Assembly (NCBI GenBank): GCA_002408385.1
Contig: DHSB01000197.1
Location: forward strand, 1 to 30,108
Direction: 5' to 3'
Length of the DNA: 30,108 bases
Source: Myxococcales bacterium UBA5297
GTDB taxonomy: Bacteria; Myxococcota; Myxococcia; Myxococcales; UBA5297
A program made the position numbers and the translations under genes. Positions within the stretch are counted from its first letter, which is position 1. Each line of letters opens with the position of its first letter. This document shows positions 18,794 to 25,885 of the stretch, piece after piece. The notes below the pieces were generated by a model. The model saw nothing but the letters and a program-made list of their open reading frames with translations. It was not told the DNA's origin and searched no databases.

Positions 18794-19072
18794 ATGACCC
18801 GCTCCCGGAAGTACACGCTGCTCGCGGCAGCAGTCGCGTTCGCGCTGGCCATCGTCTCGGCCGCCAGCTCGGGTGGGCTGCGCCGCAACAGCAAGCTGCG
18901 CGAAGAGATCGCCTCCTACGAGGCGAAGAACCAGGACCTGGCCGCTCGGAACACCTCGCTGCGCCTGGAGATCGAGGCCCTCTCCGGCGACAACCGCGCC
19001 CTCGAGCGCGCGGCCCGCGAGGACCTCGGGCTGGTGCGGCCAGACGAGGTGGTCTTCAACTTCGAGTACTGA
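18794..19072 (+). CDS. ftsB: Septum formation initiator FtsB/DivIC family, 92 aa
   Basis: A small bitopic division protein that forms a periplasmic coiled coil with FtsL and FtsQ and helps switch on septal wall synthesis. Residues 8-25 are the membrane helix and about 33-72 the coiled coil, with heptad-like Leu/Ile (LREEIASYEAKNQDLAARN). The family end motif is ERAAREDLGLVRPDEVVF, just as in FtsB/DivIC (A-R-E-x-L-G-x-x-x-P-x-E). The ATG at 18794 is the only sensible start. The diguanylate cyclase gene starts 31 bases downstream with its own good ribosome-binding site, so the two are probably cotranscribed. No eno or ispD neighbour, common elsewhere, is seen. Confidence 0.93.
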   Translation: MTRSRKYTLLAAAVAFALAIVSAASSGGLRRNSKLREEIASYEAKNQDLAARNTSLRLEIEALSGDNRALERAAREDLGLVRPDEVVFNFEY

Positions 19073-19103
19073 GGCGCGCCCTTCGCGCCGAAGGAGTCGC
19101 TCC

Positions 19104-21281
19104 GTGCCAAGACCAGTGACGGCTCGCAACCCCGGCGGCGACCTCCCTCTCCAGGCCCGGAAGGCCTTCGCCTTCCTCATCCGCCTGCTGCCCGGGGTGT
19201 GCGCGGCGCTCAGCTTCGCGCTCGTGCTCACCGGCCGCCTGCGCGAGCTGAGCGCGGCCTCCTGGCGCGACACCGCGGCCGTCGGCCTGGTGGTCGCGGC
19301 GCTGGTCGCCACGCTCGCCCGCCGGGTGCGCCGCTCGACGGTGGGCATCCCCAGCACCTTCCGCGACGACCTGGAGATGGGCTCGCTGCTCATCGGCGCG
19401 GCCTATTTGATGGTGCAGATCCTCGGCGACGGCCTCTTCCCCGTCGTCTATCTGCTGATGGCCTTCCTCGTCGCCTTCCTGCCTCGCCGCACCGGCGCGG
19501 TGCTGCTCGCCATCACCCTGCTCTTCGACGCGGCGCACGTACTCGTCCCGGCCGACCGGCAACCGCTGGTCTTCCTCTCGCACTCGGCGTTCCTGGCGCT
19601 CTTTGCGGCGCTCTACCACACCGTGCTCGCGGCCCAGGTCGCCCGCGGTCGCGCCAGCGAGAAGGCGGCGGTCGACCGGCGCATCAAGGAGATGGAAGAG
19701 CGGGCCCGCGCCTATCGACTGGTCTCGAGCGGCACTGAGGCCGGAGGCGAGGAGGACCGCGAGGCCTGGCTGCTCGCCTCGGTCACCGAGATCGAGGGCG
19801 CGGTCGGCTCGGCGATCGAGGTCGCCGAGATCGCCCTCAAGACCCACACCTGCGCCGCCTTCGTGCTCACCAGCGACGACAAGGCGCTCAAGCTGCACGA
19901 CTGCCGCTCGGCCTCCGACTTCCTCAAGCGCGAGGCCTTTCCCGCGGGCGAAGGTGTGCTCGGCGGCGTCCTCAAGCGGCGCGCCCCGGTGCGGCTGGCC
20001 GGCAACCTCAAGTGCATCAACTACTACGAGCAGACCCCCGCGGTGCGCAGCGTCATCGCCGTGCCGATCACCGAGAGCCGGGGCGTGGGCGCGGTGCGCG
20101 GCGTGCTCGTCGCCGACCGGCTCGAAGCCGAGCCCTTCGGCGAGGACGACGAGCGGCTGCTCGCGACCGTCGCCTCCGAGGTGCTGCGAGCCATCGAGGT
20201 CGAGCGGGTGCTCAACTACATCCGGCGCGCTCGCGACGAGAAGGACCGGCTCTACAAGGCCATCGAGGAGCTCAACGGCACCAGCAAGACCGCCGAGGCG
20301 GTCGCCGTCGCGCTCGACATGGCGCGTGCCATGGGCCGGCTCGACTTCGCGGCCCTCACCCTGGTCGAGGAGGAGAACGGCAAGCGACGCCACAAGGTGA
20401 TGCAGGTCGCCGGCGTGGCCAGCGGCCGCGCGCTCGAGGGCGTCGAGTTCCCGGACAACACCGGCCTGGTCGCCAACGTGGTGCGCTACGGCGCGCCGCT
20501 GCCGGGCCGCGACGTGCGCCAGATGGATCGCCCGGTCGTCTTCGACGAGGAGACGCAACTCAAGGGGCTCGCCTCGCTCAAGATCGTGCCGCTGCGCGCC
20601 GGCGAGCGCATCCTCGGCACCCTCGTCGCCGGCACGCGCCGCAAGAACGCCTTCGACGAGGAGACGGTGCGCACCCTCGAGGTGCTCGCGATGCAGGGGG
20701 CGCAGTCGATCCTGCGGGCCAGCCTCTTCGAGCAGATGGAGCGGATGGCGACCACCGACGGCCTGACCGGCCTGTACAACCACCGCACCTTCCAGGCCCG
20801 CTGCGACGAGGCGCTGCTGCTCGCGCGGCGCTACGGCAAGAAGATGTCGCTGATGCTCACCGACATCGACCACTTCAAGAGCGTCAACGACACCTACGGC
20901 CACCCGATCGGCGACGTCGTGCTCAAGGGCGTCGCGAAGATTTTGCGCCAGACCGCGCGCGAGGCCGACGTCGTCTGCCGCTACGGCGGCGAAGAGTTCT
21001 GCGTGATCATGCCGGAGACCGACATGGCCGGCGCGAAGCACATCGCCGAGCGCATCCGCAAGGAGGTGCAGGCGGCGGTCTTCCAGACCGAGCTCGGGCC
21101 GCTCAAGGTGACCATGTCGCTGGGCGTCGCGACCTTCCCCGACAGCGGGGACGACAAGCAGGTGCTCATCGACAAGAGCGACCAGTGCCTCTATTACGCC
21201 AAACAGCACGGCCGCAATCAGAGCGTCACCGTCCTGGAGATGGAGTCGGGCGGCAAGCTGCAGGTGGCCGCGGCCGGCTGA
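19104..21281 (+). CDS. Membrane GAF-GAF-GGDEF diguanylate cyclase, 725 aa
   Basis: Predicted to make cyclic di-GMP from two GTP. The N-terminal quarter holds about six membrane segments (roughly residues 22-43, 57-72, 92-107, 112-126, 131-145, 156-175). Then come a short coil (180-210), a first GAF domain (about 224-375), a second GAF domain (about 395-545), and the GGDEF domain (about 550-715). The GGDEF domain has DGLTGLYNHRTF (552 on), DIDHFKSVNDTYGH and the active site GGEEF (628-632). The inhibitory I-site RxxD is present as READ (619-622), so product feedback is likely. The GTG at 19104 has AAGGAG seven bases upstream. Longer in-frame sequence upstream overlaps ftsB and is rejected. Linkage to ftsB hints at a role in division or shape. 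Confidence 0.95.
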   Translation: MPRPVTARNPGGDLPLQARKAFAFLIRLLPGVCAALSFALVLTGRLRELSAASWRDTAAVGLVVAALVATLARRVRRSTVGIPSTFRDDLEMGSLLIGAAYLMVQILGDGLFPVVYLLMAFLVAFLPRRTGAVLLAITLLFDAAHVLVPADRQPLVFLSHSAFLALFAALYHTVLAAQVARGRASEKAAVDRRIKEMEERARAYRLVSSGTEAGGEEDREAWLLASVTEIEGAVGSAIEVAEIALKTHTCAAFVLTSDDKALKLHDCRSASDFLKREAFPAGEGVLGGVLKRRAPVRLAGNLKCINYYEQTPAVRSVIAVPITESRGVGAVRGVLVADRLEAEPFGEDDERLLATVASEVLRAIEVERVLNYIRRARDEKDRLYKAIEELNGTSKTAEAVAVALDMARAMGRLDFAALTLVEEENGKRRHKVMQVAGVASGRALEGVEFPDNTGLVANVVRYGAPLPGRDVRQMDRPVVFDEETQLKGLASLKIVPLRAGERILGTLVAGTRRKNAFDEETVRTLEVLAMQGAQSILRASLFEQMERMATTDGLTGLYNHRTFQARCDEALLLARRYGKKMSLMLTDIDHFKSVNDTYGHPIGDVVLKGVAKILRQTAREADVVCRYGGEEFCVIMPETDMAGAKHIAERIRKEVQAAVFQTELGPLKVTMSLGVATFPDSGDDKQVLIDKSDQCLYYAKQHGRNQSVTVLEMESGGKLQVAAAG

Positions 21282-21350
21282 GCCTCGAGGGCGCGTCGCC
21301 TCGCGCTCCGAGTCGTCTCGCGCTGGCGCGCTCTGCCGCTCCAACCTAAA

Positions 21351-21367
21351 GCGTCGGCTCCCGACGC
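21351..21367. terminator. Hairpin after the diguanylate cyclase gene
   Basis: A perfect 7-bp stem, GCGTCGG (21351-21357) with CCGACGC (21361-21367), closes a CTC loop about 70 bases past the GGDEF stop. No T-run follows on the plus strand. On the minus strand TTTAGG follows. A possible terminator, low support. Confidence 0.3.
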
Positions 21368-21394
21368 GTAAGCGGCGGGAGCGGAGCTGAAGGG

Positions 21395-21430
21395 CCCGAC
21401 TTGCGCTCGAGGTGACCGGGGAGGCGGGCC
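21395..21430. repeat. Short intergenic repeat, copy A
   Basis: About 36 bases that match 24417-24452 with one single-base gap and a few changes; the core CGCTCGAGGTGACCGG is identical. It lies upstream of the ASH lipoprotein gene, and the other copy lies just downstream in the same orientation. Confidence 0.65.
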
Positions 21431-21557
21431 GGATTCCAGGAAGACCTCCCGACACCTCTTGAGCGGTCGGTGGGTGCTACCATCGGCCGCACACGCGTTC
21501 GCGGCCGGAGCGGCAGCCCTCGACCGCGTCGGCAGCTCCTCTGGAGGGGACCAGGAC

Positions 21558-24335
21558 ATGCGCGCATCGCTCTGCTCGATTGGGCGCCCGGACCGCGCGC
21601 CGCTTGCCGTGGTCCGGTCCGTTTTCGCGCTCCTGCTCGTCGCCCTCGGCTCGTCCTGCTCTCCGGATCGCTTCACCAGCAACGAGGGCGCGCTGTCCAG
21701 CGAGCCTTCGGCGATCGATTTCGGCCGCGTCCTCGTCGGAGCCGAGGCGCGAGCAGAGCTGCGGCTCCTCAACGCAGGCCGTTCCGGAATGACGGTCTTC
21801 GCGCGAGCCGAGACCGCCGCTGTCTCGGTCTCTCCGGCCCGTTTCGAGATCGCCGCCCAGGGCGAGGTTCGCCTCACCCTCACCTTCCAGCCCGCTGCGG
21901 CGGGAAAGCACTCGGGTTTCCTCGACTTCACCAGCGATGCGGGGGCACGTCTTCGCGTCCCAGTCGACGGCACCGGCGTCACCGAGGCGCTCGGCCTTCC
22001 CGAAGAGCTCCACTTCGGCCCCGTCCGCGTGGGCGAGAGCGCGCGGATGCTCCTGCCGGTGACGAGCCTCTCGAACCAGCCGCTTTCGGCCCGGCTCTCG
22101 ATCGGCGGAGAGGACCGGACGGCTTTCTCCTCGTCCGAGCAGCGCATCGACCTTCCGCCCCGCGGCGGCGCGCAGGTCGAGCTGCAGATGACGCCGCACC
22201 GCGCAGGCGATTTGACTGCCTCTCTCGAGCTCGCCTTTTGCGGCGGATGTCCTTCAGCCCGCGTGACCCTGCGCGGACTCGGCCTGCGGTCCGCGCTCGT
22301 TCCAAGGCCCGAGCGGCTTGATTTCGGCAGCGTGCCGCCTGGGCTGTCGAGCTCTCGGGTGGTGTCCCTCGTCAACTTCGGCAACACGCCGGTACGGCTC
22401 TCCGGCGCGAACCTGGCGACTGCCGCCAACTTCCGATTCGATTCGACCCCGCTGCCCGCGCTCGTCCAGGCCGGCGCGAGCCTGGACATTCGCGTCACTT
22501 TCGCGCCGGCGGATCTCGGCAAGCGCGAATCGGCGCTCCGCTTCGTAGGCGACCAGGGCCACGTGCTCTTCGAGGTGCCGCTGTCGGGCAGAGGGGCGCG
22601 CCGAAAGGTGTCGGTCACTCCGGCGGCGCTCGATTTCGGGACGCTCGCCGTCGGGATGCCGGTGACCCGGCAGGTGGTCGTGAGGCCCGCGCCGGGCACC
22701 GGGTCGGTCGGCATCGTACAAGTGGCGGCGGCCGGGCTGGACGGAGCCTCGGCCTACCGCAGCATGTCGGCGTTGCTGCCGCACGACGTGGCGACTTCGC
22801 CGCTATGGATTTCCCTGACTCTCACCGCCGAGCTGGAATGCGCGCTCGCCGGCGAGCTCGTCATCGCGACGAACGACGCCGAGGAGCCGGAGGTCCGGGT
22901 CCCGATCGTCGGACGAGCCGTCGCCACCCCGGCCTGCGAGCTGGAGCTTCGTCCGACCGAGCTGAGGTTCGGGCTCGTTCACGCTGGGAGTCGGGCGGTG
23001 CGCGCCGTCGACCTGGTGAACGTCGGCAGCGGCGCCTGCCTCGTCGCCGGAGCGCAGCTCGCTCCCGACGGCGCCGGAACCTTCGCCCTCGTCGAGGCCC
23101 TTGACGCAGAGATCGCCCCTGGCGACGCCCGGTCGTTCTCGGTGTCGTACGCGCCGGAGGTGGCCAGGGCCACGCTCGATCGCGGCCGGCTCCTCTTCTC
23201 CCAGTCCGGCCTCGCCGATTTGCGCGCGGTGCCTGTGAGCGGGATGGCGACCGAGCTGGACCTCTGGGCCGAGCCCGGGGTCGTCGAATTTGGCGCGGTG
23301 CGCCTCGGAGAGGTTGAGCGCCGCTCGCTGCTGCTCGGCAACCGCGGAGCGGTCGAAGTCGAGATCGATCAAGCGGGCCTGACGCGGGCCTCGTCGGACC
23401 GCTTCACCGTGCTCTCGCCTTCGGTCGGCACGCTGCACCCGGGCCTTCCCATCAGCATCGGGCTCGAGTTCGGGCCGGTGGCGCTCGGCAGGCATCGCGG
23501 CCAGGTCGAGCTCTGGGTGGTCGGCGAGCCCGAGCCGCTGCTCGTCGATCTGGAGGGGACCGGATCGGGCGAGCCATGCACGGAGGGCTGCGCCCGCCCT
23601 GTCGCCGCTTGCCCCTCTGCACAGGCAGCGCTGGTCGCCTCTACCGTGCTCCTCGAAGGAAGCGGGGCGCATCCGGAAGACGCGCCCTTGCACTGCGCCT
23701 GGCGAGTCGTCGAAGCCCCCGACGGCTCCCGTGCGGTCCCGGTCACGGCAGCCGGCTCGTGCGCCGCCACCTTCACCCCTGAGCTCGTCGGCCCTTACGC
23801 GCTGGCGCTGACCGTCACCGACCCGGCGGGCGCCAGCGACACCTGCACGACCGCTCTCACCGCTCGCGCTCCCGGAGGGCTCTGGGTCGAGCTCGTCTGG
23901 GACCTGCCGAGCGACGTCGACCTGCACCTGCTGCACCCGAGCGCAGGCCCGGCGCACGAGCGGTCTTCGTGGAGCCGGGCGCCGTTCGACTGCTACTTCG
24001 GGAACATGCAGCCTTCGTGGGACTTGCCCGGCCCGCGGGACGATCCCCGCCTCGACCGCGACGACGTCGCGCAGGTCGGCGCCGAAAACATCCAGATCCT
24101 CGAGCCGAGCCTCGCTCATCCCTACACGGTCGGGATCGCCTGGTTCGCCAACCACTTCGGCCACCCGGAGATGCGGGCGACCGCCAACATCTATTGCGGC
24201 GGCGAGCTCGCAGCGCGCGAGGCGGCGACACTTCACGAGGTCGGGGAGATCGCGGTGGTCGGCGAGGTCCGGCTCGATTCGCCGACGCGCTGCAGCTTCA
24301 GCGCCGGTGGCGCTCACCTGCTACCCGCGCACTGA
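21558..24335 (+). CDS. Large lipoprotein with six ASH (choice-of-anchor D) repeats, 925 aa
   Basis: A surface or periplasmic structural lipoprotein. Signal residues 16-33 end in lipobox LGSSC (Cys34). Six immunoglobulin-like ASH repeats of about 100 aa start near residues 47, 146, 250, 351, 461 and 569. Each opens with a phrase such as IDFGRVLVG, LHFGPVRVG, LDFGSVPPG, LDFGTLAVG, LRFGLVHAG or VEFGAVRLG. A linker with paired cysteines and a PKD-like region (about 690-770) follow. The C-terminal domain (about 774-913) has WVELVWDLPSDVDLHLLHP and a conserved-looking acidic segment, resembling YfaP/DUF2135-type domains. The ATG at 21558 has GGAGGGG eight bases upstream. No enzyme activity is apparent; ligand binding or surface scaffolding is likely. 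A short repeat flanks both sides of the gene. Confidence 0.92.
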   Translation: MRASLCSIGRPDRAPLAVVRSVFALLLVALGSSCSPDRFTSNEGALSSEPSAIDFGRVLVGAEARAELRLLNAGRSGMTVFARAETAAVSVSPARFEIAAQGEVRLTLTFQPAAAGKHSGFLDFTSDAGARLRVPVDGTGVTEALGLPEELHFGPVRVGESARMLLPVTSLSNQPLSARLSIGGEDRTAFSSSEQRIDLPPRGGAQVELQMTPHRAGDLTASLELAFCGGCPSARVTLRGLGLRSALVPRPERLDFGSVPPGLSSSRVVSLVNFGNTPVRLSGANLATAANFRFDSTPLPALVQAGASLDIRVTFAPADLGKRESALRFVGDQGHVLFEVPLSGRGARRKVSVTPAALDFGTLAVGMPVTRQVVVRPAPGTGSVGIVQVAAAGLDGASAYRSMSALLPHDVATSPLWISLTLTAELECALAGELVIATNDAEEPEVRVPIVGRAVATPACELELRPTELRFGLVHAGSRAVRAVDLVNVGSGACLVAGAQLAPDGAGTFALVEALDAEIAPGDARSFSVSYAPEVARATLDRGRLLFSQSGLADLRAVPVSGMATELDLWAEPGVVEFGAVRLGEVERRSLLLGNRGAVEVEIDQAGLTRASSDRFTVLSPSVGTLHPGLPISIGLEFGPVALGRHRGQVELWVVGEPEPLLVDLEGTGSGEPCTEGCARPVAACPSAQAALVASTVLLEGSGAHPEDAPLHCAWRVVEAPDGSRAVPVTAAGSCAATFTPELVGPYALALTVTDPAGASDTCTTALTARAPGGLWVELVWDLPSDVDLHLLHPSAGPAHERSSWSRAPFDCYFGNMQPSWDLPGPRDDPRLDRDDVAQVGAENIQILEPSLAHPYTVGIAWFANHFGHPEMRATANIYCGGELAAREAATLHEVGEIAVVGEVRLDSPTRCSFSAGGAHLLPAH

Positions 24336-24416
24336 AGACGCGTCGAAAAACCCTTCGAGCGACAACCGGTCCGCCCGAGCCCCTCGGCACGCTCGGGGCA
24401 GGCCGAAGTCGAGAGC

Positions 24417-24452
24417 CCCGACTTCGCTCGAGGTGACCGGAGGGGGCGAGCC
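24417..24452. repeat. Short intergenic repeat, copy B
   Basis: The partner of 21395-21430 in the same orientation, 82 bases after the ASH lipoprotein gene. The flanking sequence (24380-24416) is also rich in CTCGG/CGGGG blocks not seen at copy A. Confidence 0.65.
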
Positions 24453-24511
24453 GAGGTGAGGGGGGTTTGGCGACAGACCTCGAGGCCTGAGCGCGTCGAG
24501 CGGCGGGCTGC

Positions 24512-25228
24512 TCAGCGCTGCTCGGCCGGCGCTTCGGACTTCTCGACCTCGGCAATCCGCGGCAGATCCGCCTGTTCCAGCTCACGCGCCCTGCGCTCGG
24601 CGGCGCGCTTGCGCGCCTCCCACTCGACGCAGCGGAAGGTGCCCGTGACGCCTTTGCGGTTGCCGAGATCCGCGACAAAGGCCGGCAGGTATCCGCCCGG
24701 ATCGACCTGGAAGCGATAGACGCCCCACGCCTTGCGCCCCTCGTCGCGCGGGGTCACCGTCCATCCACCGGAATTGACACGCACTCGCACGACACCAGTG
24801 CGCCTGGGGGCCTTGTCGGGGACGGCGTACCAGCGGTTGCTGAACCTGCCGATCCCTCCGGGCTCGAGCATCTCGTCGACGCGGACGCTGATCACGTAGT
24901 CGCGTGGTGAGACGACGGGCAGCTCCAGCAGCGTGTACGCAAGGCGACTTCCGTCCGGCTGCGGCTCGCCGACCCAGCGCGACTCGGTGATGTACTTCAT
25001 GAAGCGCGCGTAGCCTTCGGTATCCATCAAGGCGGCCTGCACTTCGATGACCGGGGCGTCGATCTCGCCCTCGGCCCAGACCTCGCGGACGTCCGTGCCG
25101 GGGACGCTGCGCGTCTTCTCGACGATCGGGCCATCGGTCACGGTCGTCCATCCCTCGCCCGCGCGCGCCGGGGCGGCGAGGAGAAGCGCGAGAGCGCACG
25201 AGAGGTGGGCGGTGCGGGACATGAGCAT
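24512..25228 (-). CDS. Secreted START-like (StAR-related lipid-transfer fold) protein, 238 aa
   Basis: Residues 1-21 form a Sec signal peptide (MLMSRTAHLSCALALLLAAPARA, cleavage after ARA). The mature part looks like a START/SRPBCC domain that could bind a hydrophobic ligand: an opening strand GWTTVTDGPIVEKTRSVPG, a helix VQAALMDTEGYARFMKYITESRWV, LPVVSPRDYVISVRV (the PRDY/PRDF phrase is typical of START), GGWTVTP, and a C-terminal helix after GGYLPAFVAD. The tail (about 200-238) is charged and helical. The ATG at 25228 is chosen; a second ATG two codons later is possible. Longer upstream frame is low-complexity. Ligand unknown. It stands alone, facing towards the ASH lipoprotein gene. Confidence 0.87.
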   Translation of the reverse strand: MLMSRTAHLSCALALLLAAPARAGEGWTTVTDGPIVEKTRSVPGTDVREVWAEGEIDAPVIEVQAALMDTEGYARFMKYITESRWVGEPQPDGSRLAYTLLELPVVSPRDYVISVRVDEMLEPGGIGRFSNRWYAVPDKAPRRTGVVRVRVNSGGWTVTPRDEGRKAWGVYRFQVDPGGYLPAFVADLGNRKGVTGTFRCVEWEARKRAAERRARELEQADLPRIAEVEKSEAPAEQR

Positions 25229-25389
25229 GGAGCCCGGCTCGGTCGGTCTGGCTGTTCGGCCCTGGGGGATTCGTTGATACCACGACGATCGCCGCGCTCC
25301 GAAAAGCCCTCGCTCGATCGCTCGTAATCCTGGCGCCCGACCGACCGGCCCATCAGGCGCAAGCCGCTTCTGCGGGGCCCGGGGAGCGC

Positions 25390-25554
25390 CTACCGCACGC
25401 GGATCTGCTCGATGCGGACGGCGTCGCCGTAGAAGAAGTCCACGCCGAGGCAGCGTCGCCATCCTCGGGTCTTCGGGCGAGTGCGCTTGCGGCACAACTC
25501 CTCCCGGATGGCCGAATGGCGCCGGTCCGAGAAACCCGCGAGGTCGGTCGTCAT
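25390..25554 (-). pseudogene. Remnant copy of the hrpB 3' end
   Basis: An open frame of 54 codons whose first 23 codons match the extreme C-terminal part of the intact HrpB at about 17 of 23 positions: TTDLAGF is identical, then D-R, A-I-R and ELCRK. A 23-base stretch is identical between 25531-25553 and 26000-26022. Similarity stops after about 90 bases. The rest (ending VDFFYGDAVRIEQIRVR) is unrelated and resembles the end of some other gene. This is most simply a partial duplication joined to foreign sequence. It has no visible ribosome-binding site, so I treat it as non-functional. Confidence 0.65.
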
Positions 25555-25885
25555 GAAATCAATCTGACCTATCAGGCAAACACCACGCAGAGTTCCCGAG
25601 CTCCTTCCTGTCCTGCCACCGAACCTGGACCCGACCTGGGCCTATCCGGTCATCCCCGAGCGCAGCGGCGACCAGCGCGTGCCTCGGAGTCGATTCGTCG
25701 CTTTGCTCCCCAACTTCGACCCGGACGCAAGACACCGTCGCCTCGCCGATGAGCTCGCGCACGGGCTGACTGCTGCGAACCGCACCGAATGAGCTCAGGA
25801 GCCACCGATGCGGCCGCAAGCAGGTCCGCCTGCCGACGAATGCAGCCCCCAGGGCGAGCGCTCAAAAGCGTGCCGAGGCCACGTC
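25555..25885. other. Gap between the hrpB remnant and hrpB; possible second remnant
   Basis: No complete gene is seen. On the plus strand an open frame without a start codon (about 25568-25792) reads in coding-like fashion (for instance VPELLPVLPPNLDPTWAYP, then FVALLPNFDPDARHRRLADEL) and could be the 3' piece of a lost gene. I cannot name it. Confidence 0.3.

Noticed and set aside
24340..24357. Hairpin-like GTCGAA/TTCGAG pair after the ASH lipoprotein gene
   Set aside because: Only about five pairs with a mismatched base and no T-tract; too weak to call a terminator.
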